Source of the DNA: Leptolyngbyaceae cyanobacterium MAG.088 | GTDB lineage: Bacteria; Cyanobacteriota; Cyanobacteriia; Phormidesmidales; Phormidesmidaceae | Assembly: GCA_019634055.1 (NCBI GenBank) | Contig: JAHQVZ010000189.1 | Location: 1-34,954, forward strand | Direction of reading: 5' to 3' | Length of the DNA: 34,954 bases | Shown: positions 9,968 through 18,704 of the stretch, piece by piece | Layout of the letters: the number at the start of each line of letters is the position of its first letter | Numbering within the stretch: the first letter of the stretch is position 1 | Notes under the pieces: generated by a model | Told to the model about the DNA's origin: nothing | Database searches by the model: none | The model's input: the letters and a program-made list of their open reading frames with translations, nothing else | Translations under genes and position numbers: made by a program

Positions 9968-11413
9968 TCAAGGGGTATGGGTGCTGTAGTAGTTGTCTAT
10001 GTGGCTAAACAACTGGTGAATATGGTCTTTGGTTGTAAATGGATTAAGCAACACAGCCTTTAACCATCGCTGCCCACGATAGATAGGCAATGATAAAAAC
10101 GTAGTGCCTTGGTGTAGTAGCCACTGTTGCAATTCATGATTCCAGTGGTCTAGCTGGTCTGCCGACAAGCCCGAGAATTCAGCCCGAAAACACACTAGAT
10201 TCATCTGGGGTTCATTAGCCAGTATGAGAAAAGGCCGAGCTTTAACAGCCGTGGTAAACGTATGAGTCAGGGCATAGTTGTGATCAATGATGGCACTGTA
10301 ACCTTTGCGACCAATATGCTGTAGCGATAGCCATAACTTAAGAATGTCGGGATGGCGGGTGCCTTGCACGGTGAGTTCGCCTAAATTTGGCCAGTTATCG
10401 TGATCATGCATGTACGGGGCCATGACTCGAAACTGTTGCTGGAGCTGATCAAACTTGCGAAACATGACCATGGCGCAGGTCTTGGCCACATAGAGCCATT
10501 TTTGCGGATTAAACGTCACGGAGTCAGCTTGTTCGATGCCTGTTAACAGCGATTGATAGCGGTCTGACAACATCAGTGCTCCACCGTAGGCGGCATCCAC
10601 ATGGAACCACAGTTGATTGCTCTGGGCGATACGAGCCATTTCGGCAATGGGGTCAATGCTTCCAGTAACGGTAGTGCCAGCGGTCGCAACAATGGCAAAA
10701 GGATGCTGACCATCGGCGTTGGCTTGGTCTAACTTGGTTTTCAGATCGGTGATATCAATTTGAGAATTCTGGTTTGTGGCCACGGGAATAGCGGCTTTGG
10801 TGCCTAAGCCCATGATCATTGCAGCTTTTTGAAATGAGGTATGGGCCACTTCTGAGACAAAGAAAACAGGTTTTTGCCCTGACGTAATGCCATGGTCTAA
10901 GGCGTTAAATGCCTGATTACGGGCCACGATTAAAGCCTGTAAGTTAGCCAGACTACCGCCACTGACTAAAATACCTTGGGCTTTGGGTCCAAGGCCAAAC
11001 AGTTGAGCGATGTGCTTTAAAACCAGAGTTTCTAAGCGTGAGAAAACCGGCGACATTTCCACACTCAGCATATTGTTGTTGAGGGCGGCCACCAGCAGGT
11101 CTGCTATCACTGATACGGTGGTTGGAATGGAATCCATGTGGCCTATGTAGCCTGGATGGGCGGCATTCATACCATGGTTAAGGTGGGCTTTGATTTCTGC
11201 CAGCAAGGGAGCAATCTCGACGGCATGATCAGGTAATTTGGCCCAGCCATAGTCAGCTGATATCAAAGGCTCAGGCAGTGGAGAGCGATCCGTTGCCTGA
11301 GTCATGCTGTCAACCAGTAGGTCAATAACCTGATTTAAAAGAGTTGCGATCTCATCTCGATTCTCACCATCGGGGTGAATAAATGCCGTTGTCGGCAAAG
11401 CCGAAAAATCCAC
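9968..11413 (-). CDS. Pyridoxal-dependent group II decarboxylase (PF00282-like)
   Basis: 'HPGYIGHMDSIPTTVSVIADLLVAALNNN', 'ILVSGGSLANLQALIVAR', 'WFHVDAAYGGALML', PLP-lysine region 'SVTFNPQKWLYV'. Confidence 0.9.
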   Translation of the reverse strand: MDFSALPTTAFIHPDGENRDEIATLLNQVIDLLVDSMTQATDRSPLPEPLISADYGWAKLPDHAVEIAPLLAEIKAHLNHGMNAAHPGYIGHMDSIPTTVSVIADLLVAALNNNMLSVEMSPVFSRLETLVLKHIAQLFGLGPKAQGILVSGGSLANLQALIVARNQAFNALDHGITSGQKPVFFVSEVAHTSFQKAAMIMGLGTKAAIPVATNQNSQIDITDLKTKLDQANADGQHPFAIVATAGTTVTGSIDPIAEMARIAQSNQLWFHVDAAYGGALMLSDRYQSLLTGIEQADSVTFNPQKWLYVAKTCAMVMFRKFDQLQQQFRVMAPYMHDHDNWPNLGELTVQGTRHPDILKLWLSLQHIGRKGYSAIIDHNYALTHTFTTAVKARPFLILANEPQMNLVCFRAEFSGLSADQLDHWNHELQQWLLHQGTTFLSLPIYRGQRWLKAVLLNPFTTKDHIHQLFSHIDNYYSTHTP

Positions 11414-11449
11414 CGTATTTGTTGCTATGAAAGTGCTTTACCAGGGTAA

Positions 11450-13024
11450 TCAATAAACCCACCGGACGCGTGGTTTTCCAGGGCGCATGCCTAGATGTAC
11501 AAAACCTCGTTGGGCACCGTAGCCAATGCTATGGGGAAACGTTTGGTCGCACCAGTATTCCACCTCATAGATACTGACATCTTTGATATAAAAATCAACA
11601 GCTCCCGTATCTGGCACATCATACAGATGTTCTGAAAGACGAGCCCCCCCAACCCGTTTATTCACCGTAGGGGGACGATAGCCAGAGGTAATAACCAGAG
11701 GGTTGCTGCCGAAATAATCACGACATTTTTCAAGAAATAGGCAGATTTCGTAGGCAGTTTTGCACTGAAAGCTATGTTGAAAGCGTCGCTCCTCATCGTA
11801 AAGAGCGAATTCTCCATAGGTAATGTGGGGGGTGATCAATGTATCGAAAGGCATATTCGGTGAGAGGCTGGCTCCGACGGGTTGAGTGCCAATAACGCCA
11901 AAGATGCGATCCAGATTTTCCTCAGGTTTGCGATCGTCTGCTTCGTTGCGATCATCCTCCCAATTAGGAGTAGACCCAGTGGGCTTTTTGCAGAACAGGG
12001 ATGCCTCAGCCAGACGGCGGCGACGTAACCCTGCTTCTACAGAAGTGCCTGGATTTCTATACTTAACAAATTGGGCTTCGATCCAGCGATGGTCATTCCA
12101 CTGGTCAGGAAAGTCGCACACTCGAGTAATAGACTCAAAGTTATAGCCACGATAAAACGCTGACCCCAAGTTGTAAGCAAAGCTATACAGAGCGCCGCGC
12201 TGGTTACTATGCATTAGACTCCACGTAGGAATTTTCTCTAAGGCCAGACGACATGATTTATCGACATGATCAATCAAGTATTCTTCTGCTTGTGGTTGGG
12301 TGATGATGTCGCCCTGTTTCACGGGGACGCCGTCAGGATAACGAGTCGTGCCATAGCCAATGGTGGGCAGTGACCACCCCTGCAGCGGATCGGCATAAGC
12401 TTTGGCACGGCCATCGGGTAAGACCTCAGCATAGCCCTCAAATTCTTTGATTAACTCAATGCCAGAACGAGGAATTTTACCCAGTAAAGAGTCTGATGGC
12501 CGTTCGGGTTTAGATCTGGGGGGATTGGATGGGGGAGGCTGAATAATTTGTCTACTGACGGGCACTGCAATCACCCCCAGCTGATCGAGCCAACGCCCAC
12601 TTTGGCCATAAAAGCCAATGACTTGATGATTGGGCGGGACTGCTAAATCTGTGATGCGGCCAGTCTGTTTGCCAAAAAGAATGCTGCGACCTTGGCTTGT
12701 GACTAGCTCGATGGAGCCAATGTAGCGTTTGCCCGTCAAAACAACGTTAGCGATATATTCATCCCTATCTAAAACAAATGATTGCAGTGTGGAACCGTCG
12801 CCGCCATGGGGCGGTAGGTCAGCGCTCACCCAGCGCATTTGTACTTGGTCAACATAACGCCCGACCCTGACAAGTACTTCCACTGGTTTTGCTTGGAGGG
12901 CAACCACCTGATCACTAGCCTGGGGCGGCCAATTAATATCTGAAAAGGATTTACCGCCGCCGCCACCGACTGATAAGCTACGCCAGAGTTTTCCGCCTGA
13001 GATATTTGTGGATTCCATAAGCAT
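11450..13024 (-). CDS. Multidomain jacalin-like lectin + GH24 phage-type lysozyme + M15-type peptidase
   Basis: Jacalin-like 'GGGGGKSFSDI...VRVGRYVDQVQMRW...HGGDGSTLQSFVLDRDEYI...VIGFYGQSGRWLDQLGVI'; GH24 'GIELIKEFEGYA...AYADPLQGWSLPTIGYGTTRYPDG...QRGALYSFAYNLG'; M15 'LVITSGYRPPTVNKRVGGARLSEHLYDVPDTGAVDFYI...GFVHLGMRPGKPRVRWVY'. Confidence 0.87.
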   Translation of the reverse strand: MLMESTNISGGKLWRSLSVGGGGGKSFSDINWPPQASDQVVALQAKPVEVLVRVGRYVDQVQMRWVSADLPPHGGDGSTLQSFVLDRDEYIANVVLTGKRYIGSIELVTSQGRSILFGKQTGRITDLAVPPNHQVIGFYGQSGRWLDQLGVIAVPVSRQIIQPPPSNPPRSKPERPSDSLLGKIPRSGIELIKEFEGYAEVLPDGRAKAYADPLQGWSLPTIGYGTTRYPDGVPVKQGDIITQPQAEEYLIDHVDKSCRLALEKIPTWSLMHSNQRGALYSFAYNLGSAFYRGYNFESITRVCDFPDQWNDHRWIEAQFVKYRNPGTSVEAGLRRRRLAEASLFCKKPTGSTPNWEDDRNEADDRKPEENLDRIFGVIGTQPVGASLSPNMPFDTLITPHITYGEFALYDEERRFQHSFQCKTAYEICLFLEKCRDYFGSNPLVITSGYRPPTVNKRVGGARLSEHLYDVPDTGAVDFYIKDVSIYEVEYWCDQTFPHSIGYGAQRGFVHLGMRPGKPRVRWVY

Positions 13025-13148
13025 ATGCCGAGTCTAGTTATGTGCGTTGTTCCAGACTTTGGGGCGTCTGGGGTATGACTAAATTGATAGGCTGTTGCTA
13101 TGCATCAAGCTGGCACTTGATGATTTCGGAATGCACACATGTTGATTT

Positions 13149-13892
13149 TTAGGTATGAATACCGCATTCGGTTTTAATGCTGCCGCGCCATCGCCCAGCA
13201 CGTTCATCTTCTCCAGCATTGACCTTGGAGGTTAAAGGCTGATCGCCAATGCTGGTGTAACCCTGGTCATATAGAGGGTTATATAAAACATCATGGGCAA
13301 AGATATAGCGCCAAAGATCTTTATGGGTCCAATGGGCAAGAGGGTTAATCTTGAGTCGCCCATGGGCGTCAAGTTCCAGAATTTGCATATTTTGACGGGT
13401 GACCGACTGATCACGCCGACGTCCGGTAATCCATCCCTGGACCGATAGGTTATTCAATGCTTGTTCCATGGGTTGCACCTTAGTCAACTTATGGAATAGG
13501 GCCACATCTCGCTCCCATAATTTATCGCCGTACTGGTTTGTAAAGTCCTCACGCGTAGGGGCAGTGCGATAGATGTGAAGGTCAAGGGTATAAATCTCTT
13601 TTGCCTTTTGAGCAGTTGCTAGCGTCTCTGGAAAGAGATGGAGCGTATCTAAAAAGATGACAGGAAGGTTTGCTTGAAGCTCGTGGTAAAGCATGTGAGT
13701 GACGACCAACATGCTAAAGGAGGTCATTTGGACCAAATTGGGAACTGTGGCAACGGCCCATGCCAAGATTTCTTGGGGAGTGGCCGATGCAAACCGACGA
13801 TTCAGTTCGATGAGATCTAACTGACTGGGGACAAAGGCAACGGGGTCAACCAGCTGCTTGTTAAGCGAATGCGCTTCTATGCAAGAAACCAT
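13149..13892 (-). CDS. cysH: Phosphoadenylyl-sulfate (PAPS) reductase
   Basis: 'VPVFLDTLHLFPETL'-type motif (here 'LPVIFLDTLHLFPETLATAQ'), 'WITGRRRDQSVTRQNMQILELDAHGRLKINPLAHWTHKDLW', C-terminal 'KTECGIHT' catalytic Cys. Confidence 0.93.
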   Translation of the reverse strand: MVSCIEAHSLNKQLVDPVAFVPSQLDLIELNRRFASATPQEILAWAVATVPNLVQMTSFSMLVVTHMLYHELQANLPVIFLDTLHLFPETLATAQKAKEIYTLDLHIYRTAPTREDFTNQYGDKLWERDVALFHKLTKVQPMEQALNNLSVQGWITGRRRDQSVTRQNMQILELDAHGRLKINPLAHWTHKDLWRYIFAHDVLYNPLYDQGYTSIGDQPLTSKVNAGEDERAGRWRGSIKTECGIHT

Positions 13893-14124
13893 TTCTGTAG
13901 ATGGGTTTTCAGCCCGTAAACGATCACTTGAGATATATTATCGCAATAATCTCTCATAACCCACCGGGGAACTGTAGATTAATCCGAACTTGACCACAAC
14001 ATCTAATTTGGTCCTGGGACTTGATTTGAGTGAGAATACTTTTCTGAGCTATGGACAAAACGCATCTGCGAACGTTAAGTGCAATCCTCAAATCTTGCCC
14101 ACATAGCATAGGACAATAACAGGT

Positions 14125-14421
14125 ATGAAAAAGCTTATTTTTTACACGAAACCAGGGTGCCACCTTTGTGAAGGCTTGGCAGAAAAGTTAGCTCAGTTGG
14201 GCCATCTGCCTATTGATATTGAGTCCCGTGATATTACCCAGAATCCTGCCTGGTTTACGGAGTATCAGTATGAAATCCCGGTACTGTGCCGTATAGTCAG
14301 CCATCCTGAAACGACTGAATTGGAAAAGGAACAGCCGTTGCCTCGTCTTTCACCACGGTCACCGTTGAGACAATTAGAGCGAATGCTACAGACATATTTG
14401 GGACCCTTTGAGGCAGAATAA
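14125..14421 (+). CDS. Glutaredoxin-family thioredoxin-fold protein
   Basis: 98 aa; 'LIFYTKPGCHLCEGLAEKL' with CxxC and 'EIPVLCRI'. Confidence 0.85.
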   Translation: MKKLIFYTKPGCHLCEGLAEKLAQLGHLPIDIESRDITQNPAWFTEYQYEIPVLCRIVSHPETTELEKEQPLPRLSPRSPLRQLERMLQTYLGPFEAE

Positions 14422-14460
14422 CGGCATTCTGCTATTGAGAAACGCTTTGGAGATGTCGGT

Positions 14461-15969
14461 ATGACTCTACGTGAGTTGCTAGCACAATTACCTGCGGGGT
14501 TAGTGCCCACTATTGAGCATCCGGGTTTGGATCAAACAGTGTCCGGGCTCTGTACCAATTCGAAAAACTGCCAGCCTGGCGATGTGTTTATTGGCATGCC
14601 AGGGACTCGGGTGGATGGCGGTGAATTTTGGCCAAGTGCGATGGAGAAGGGTGCGATCGCAGCCATCATTTCCCACAATGCCTTACAAAAACAACCTGCC
14701 ACCGAGTCATCCAGTCTGTTAATTCCTAGTCAAGATATCCCCACCCTGTGCGGTGAGATTGCGGCGGCGTTTTACCACTACCCTGGTAAAACCCTAAAGC
14801 TTGTAGGTGTGACGGGCACGAACGGTAAAACAACCACGACCCATGTGATTGAGCATTTTCTCAATGCGGCCGAGATGCCCACGGGGTTACTCGGTACTCT
14901 TTATACGCGTTGGCCTGGTCATCAAGAGACTGCAGTACATACAACGCCATTTCCGGTAGATTTACAGCGAGAGTTGGCCAAAGTGATGGGGGCTGGGTGT
15001 CAGCACGCCATTATGGAAGTCAGCTCCCATGCCCTGGCACAAAAACGTGTTTGGGCGTGTCCGTTTGAGGTGGCTGTCTTTACCAATCTCACCCAAGATC
15101 ATCTCGATTATCACAAAGACTTTGAAGACTATTTTGAAGCCAAGGCCCTGCTATTTAGCCCTGACTATCTTATCGGTCGTGCCATTATTAATAGTCGAGA
15201 TCCCTATGGGCAAAAACTGATCGGTCGGCTAAAGGCTGACCAGGTGTGGACCTATCATATTGACGATACGGCTGCTGATTTACACACCACCGATCTGGAC
15301 TATAGTGCAGCGGGGGTAAATGGCAAGCTAGTGACTCCTCTGGGTAATGCGGCGTTTACCTCGCCATTGGTGGGTCGCTTTAATTTAGAAAATTTATTAG
15401 CAGCAGCAGGGGCTGCACTGCATTTAGGGGTCTCTCTCGACGCTTTGATTGCTGCGTTAGCTGCATTTGGTGGCGTTCCTGGGCGAATGGAACGGGTCCA
15501 GATCGGTCCAACTCAGGATATTGGTGTCATTGTGGACTATGCCCATACGCCTGACAGTTTAGAAAATGCTCTGCGGGCAGCGCGTCCCTTTATTACTGGT
15601 CAATTGATTTGTGTGTTTGGCTGTGGTGGCGATCGAGATCGCACCAAGCGTCCTCAAATGGGACGGATTGCCCACGCACTGGCCGACCGCATTGTCGTCA
15701 CCTCTGATAACCCGCGTACGGAAGACCCCCAGCAAATTTTGGCCGATGTGGTGGCTGGCATTGAGGCGACGTTAGGTGAGGATGAGGTGATTTGCGATCG
15801 CGCTGCTGCAATTCAACAAGCAATCCTCTCTGCTCAACCGGGTGATGGGGTCCTTATTGCTGGTAAAGGTCACGAAGATTATCAGATCTTGGGTACCGAA
15901 AAAATTCATTTTGATGATCGTGAGCAGTCTCGGTTGGCGTTGAATATACGCCTAACTCCATTGGTCTAA
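14461..15969 (+). CDS. murE: UDP-N-acetylmuramoyl-L-alanyl-D-glutamate--2,6-diaminopimelate ligase
   Basis: 'LVGVTGTNGKTTTTHVIEHFL', 'VFTNLTQDHLDYHKDFEDYFEAKALLF', 'VIVDYAHTPDSLENALRA', 'VVTSDNPRTEDPQQILADV' (DNPR motif). Confidence 0.97.
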   Translation: MTLRELLAQLPAGLVPTIEHPGLDQTVSGLCTNSKNCQPGDVFIGMPGTRVDGGEFWPSAMEKGAIAAIISHNALQKQPATESSSLLIPSQDIPTLCGEIAAAFYHYPGKTLKLVGVTGTNGKTTTTHVIEHFLNAAEMPTGLLGTLYTRWPGHQETAVHTTPFPVDLQRELAKVMGAGCQHAIMEVSSHALAQKRVWACPFEVAVFTNLTQDHLDYHKDFEDYFEAKALLFSPDYLIGRAIINSRDPYGQKLIGRLKADQVWTYHIDDTAADLHTTDLDYSAAGVNGKLVTPLGNAAFTSPLVGRFNLENLLAAAGAALHLGVSLDALIAALAAFGGVPGRMERVQIGPTQDIGVIVDYAHTPDSLENALRAARPFITGQLICVFGCGGDRDRTKRPQMGRIAHALADRIVVTSDNPRTEDPQQILADVVAGIEATLGEDEVICDRAAAIQQAILSAQPGDGVLIAGKGHEDYQILGTEKIHFDDREQSRLALNIRLTPLV

Positions 15970-16100
15970 AGGCGTTAGTCCAAAACCGTGCTAACGCTGA
16001 AAATTAAGTGAAAATACTCATTTATCTGTTACTTAGCTTAACTACCCTAGGTAAATAGATACGTAATCTAATACGCCTTGGGTGTATTTAGGGAGACATT

Positions 16101-16856
16101 ATGGATGCTTTGACTGTCAGGACATCCGCATTAACAACGCCCCATTTGTCTAATGAGACAACACATTCGTCTGCAGTTGATCTTGAGTTTCTAAAAACGG
16201 CTACCCAAGAGCTTAACAATCCAATTACGACGATTAAAACAGCCTTGACGTTGCTCAGCTCACCCACCCTGAAATCGCAGCAGCGTGAGCGTTATTTGCA
16301 GATGATTGGTCAAGCGTGTGAGCGGCAAAGCCATCTGATTAATGATGTCTTTAAACTTTTAGAACTCCAAATTGCTCCCCAATCCATAGGTTTGGCTAAA
16401 GTACAACTTTGGAATCTGGTGCCTGGGGTGGTCAGTACGTATCAACCTTTGGCAACAGAGCACGATATTTTGTTGGCCTATACGGTGGCGAATCACTTGC
16501 CCCCTGTACTGGCGATTGACTCCCACCTCAAACAAGTACTAATTAGTTTGCTGAGCAATAGAATCCAGTGTGCAGAGTCACGGCGTAAAGCGGCATCGAG
16601 TCGTATTTGGGTGACGGCGAATCAGTGCAGCGATGACAAAGTTGCCTTGATAGTGCAAGATGACGGGCGTGGTATTGCACCTTCGGTGCTACCCCAGGTC
16701 TTTGATTCATTTAATCGCAATAACTCTGACGGATCTGGCCTGAGTCTGACACTGGTGCAGCAGCTATTAATCCAATGTGGTGCTTCTATCTCTGTTAGTA
16801 GTACCCCCGGTAAAGGGACTGCGTTTACTATCCTGCTAAAGGTGGCGGCTGATTAA
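16101..16856 (+). CDS. Histidine-kinase-like protein with degenerate H-box (probable pseudokinase)
   Basis: H-box position reads 'ATQELNNPITTIK' instead of 'SHELRTP'. The ATPase domain keeps 'LKQVLISLLSN', 'VQDDGRGIAP' and 'GSGLSLTLVQQLL'. Confidence 0.85.
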   Translation: MDALTVRTSALTTPHLSNETTHSSAVDLEFLKTATQELNNPITTIKTALTLLSSPTLKSQQRERYLQMIGQACERQSHLINDVFKLLELQIAPQSIGLAKVQLWNLVPGVVSTYQPLATEHDILLAYTVANHLPPVLAIDSHLKQVLISLLSNRIQCAESRRKAASSRIWVTANQCSDDKVALIVQDDGRGIAPSVLPQVFDSFNRNNSDGSGLSLTLVQQLLIQCGASISVSSTPGKGTAFTILLKVAAD

Positions 16857-16937
16857 CTCAACTGACAATCTGGGGTGGCGTTATGATAGACCCCGGATGG
16901 CAAGTATTAATCTGAAGCCACTTGCCTTTGGTTGATT

Positions 16938-17042
16938 GTGTTAGAGAGAGTTCGTATTCAAAATTTTCGCTGTCTTCGGGATGTCACTCTGGAGTTAGCG
17001 ATGAAATTCTTACAGGGTGGCGGCTCCTGGCCCCGTCATTAA
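16938..17042 (+). pseudogene. 5' remnant of an AAA/RecF-like ATPase gene
   Basis: GTG-started reading 'MLERVRIQNFRCLRDVTLELA' matches the conserved N-terminus of RecF/SMC-like AAA ATPases; it then runs into 'MKFLQGGGSWPRH*' with no Walker A. Confidence 0.6.
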
Positions 17043-17152
17043 TTGTTCTGCTTGTGGACAGTGACGATCAGCCACGGGCAGAACGAGATGCGATCTTAAT
17101 TATCATTGGATGCTCAAAATTTTCAGACACAATAATGCTCAGGTTAGTCTGA
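17034..17152 (+). pseudogene. Possible remnant of a DUF4276/TOPRIM-like protein
   Basis: In the frame of ORF 16922..17152: 'PSLIVLLVDSDDQPRAERDAILI' resembles the 'ILVLLDADDDCPAE' segment of DUF4276. Short similarity by eye only. Confidence 0.25.
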
Positions 17153-17371
17153 TTCGTCTGGCATCAAGGTCTCGATTAGAATTTGAGCCTGCTGCTGTTT
17201 TTCTTGTAAGAAGTTATCGCATTTTTTTAACTCGGTGACTGCTTTTTCAAACTGCTCAAAAATATCGGCTAATGGCAACTCACCGGTTTCTAAGTTAGTG
17301 ATAATGGCTTCTACCTGTTCAACAGAGGCTTCATAATTCCAGGTTTCAGCAGCTTTTTTAGCTCTGGGCAT
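17144..17371 (-). CDS. xseB: Exodeoxyribonuclease VII small subunit
   Basis: 75 aa; 'WNYEASVEQVEAIITNLETGELPLADIFEQFEKAVTELKKCDNFLQEKQQQAQIL' is a standard XseB core. Confidence 0.92.
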   Translation of the reverse strand: MPRAKKAAETWNYEASVEQVEAIITNLETGELPLADIFEQFEKAVTELKKCDNFLQEKQQQAQILIETLMPDESD

Positions 17372-17556
17372 AATGATTTAACTGGGCTGTCTATGGATAG
17401 TGTTGCTGACCCTATACCCTTTAGCAACTAAACATTGGCTTAGGCATAGGAATAAGTTTTTGTGGCTTAGCAGGATTTTGCTGTAGTGCAGTGGATGAAT
17501 AGTTTGCTGGATAGCAAAACTCACTGGCTGAAGCAGTTTATCTTGGTTAGTCTGTT

Positions 17557-18675
17557 ATGCCATTATCCAATTCTTGGTCTAAGTCTTTTGTAAAGCTCTG
17601 GGTATCTGCTGGGCTTAGTCTGGCGGCATTATTGCCGGTTGTGCCTGCAGTAGCTCAATCGGTGACTGTGCAATTAGCTCAGGCTTCTTCTTCGTTAACG
17701 CTTCTGGGCAATATTCAACATGGGCGCAATGTGAATGCGATCGCATTTAGTCCCAATGGTCAAATGCTGGCTAGTGCAGGGGGTGACGGTACGATTCGCG
17801 TCTGGGATGTTGACTTCGCGCTACAAGGTGACGATCAGCGTTGGATGCGTCGTTTGATTCAAATTCCTGGTGCTGACCGTTTTGTAACCTCTTTGGAATT
17901 TAGTCCGGACAATCGTTATTTAGTGACAGGTACCTACAACGGCGACGTCAGGGTTTGGGACCTCAATGCCTGTGAGCGAGACCGGCCTATATGCAATTCT
18001 CAGCTAGTGTTAGATCGAGACTATGTGGGTGTTGCTCCAAAAGTTAAATTTAGCCCCAGTGGTCGTTGGCTAGCGGCGAGTAACTACGATGGCACAGTCA
18101 CTCTGTGGGATTGGAATAGCCGTAGCATCATGACTGTCCTTGAAGCTGAAACAGGTTCTCACAGCGGGGAACGACTTGATGGTCGCTTTTCGTCGCTCAC
18201 ATTTAGTCCTGATGAGACATATTTAGCAGCAGGTAGCCATGATGATTTTATTACTCTCTGGAGTTTAGATGCTGCAGAAGAGTTTGAACGCATCGCCACC
18301 ATTGATACAGGTAATGGTGTTGATAGTGTTGCCTTTAGTCCAGATGGTCAATTCTTAGCCAGTGGTAATTTTCAAGGTGTAGAAGTACGCTCCATTAGCG
18401 CTAGAAGAGGGAAATTAACCATCGAAGAACAATCTGAGTTAGCCGTTGGTCAACGAGTGAATACCCTGACATTTTTACCGGATGGTCAATCCCTATTCAT
18501 TGGCGACAATGTTCAACAGGTAGGTCTATGGAGTATTGAGGAAGAAGCACCGCTGGTGACTATTTCTGCTAATGAGCAACATGTTCGTCCTGTCTTAAAT
18601 GTTGCTCTTTCACCTACTGGGAATTTATTGGCCAGTGCCAGTACTGATGGTGTGATTAAGTTCTGGCGTCCTTAA
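17557..18675 (+). CDS. WD40-repeat protein with signal peptide
   Basis: N-terminal hydrophobic segment ending 'VVPAVAQS'; repeats 'VNAIAFSPNGQMLASAGGDGTIRVWDV', 'VTSLEFSPDNRYLVTGTYNGDVRVWDL', 'FSSLTFSPDETYLAAGSHDDFITLWSL'. Confidence 0.92.
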   Translation: MPLSNSWSKSFVKLWVSAGLSLAALLPVVPAVAQSVTVQLAQASSSLTLLGNIQHGRNVNAIAFSPNGQMLASAGGDGTIRVWDVDFALQGDDQRWMRRLIQIPGADRFVTSLEFSPDNRYLVTGTYNGDVRVWDLNACERDRPICNSQLVLDRDYVGVAPKVKFSPSGRWLAASNYDGTVTLWDWNSRSIMTVLEAETGSHSGERLDGRFSSLTFSPDETYLAAGSHDDFITLWSLDAAEEFERIATIDTGNGVDSVAFSPDGQFLASGNFQGVEVRSISARRGKLTIEEQSELAVGQRVNTLTFLPDGQSLFIGDNVQQVGLWSIEEEAPLVTISANEQHVRPVLNVALSPTGNLLASASTDGVIKFWRP

Positions 18676-18704
18676 TCGCATTGAGAGCTAAAGCTCTGAG
18701 GTTA

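Noticed and set aside
16023-16061. Imperfect dyad TATCTGTTACTTAG…CTAGGTAAATAGATA between murE and the pseudokinase
   Set aside because: Several mismatches in an AT-rich region; not convincing beyond chance.
16922-17152. 76-aa ORF from the track as a single real protein
   Set aside because: Better explained as two gene remnants in different frames; the ORF as drawn mixes noise with a short DUF4276-like segment.
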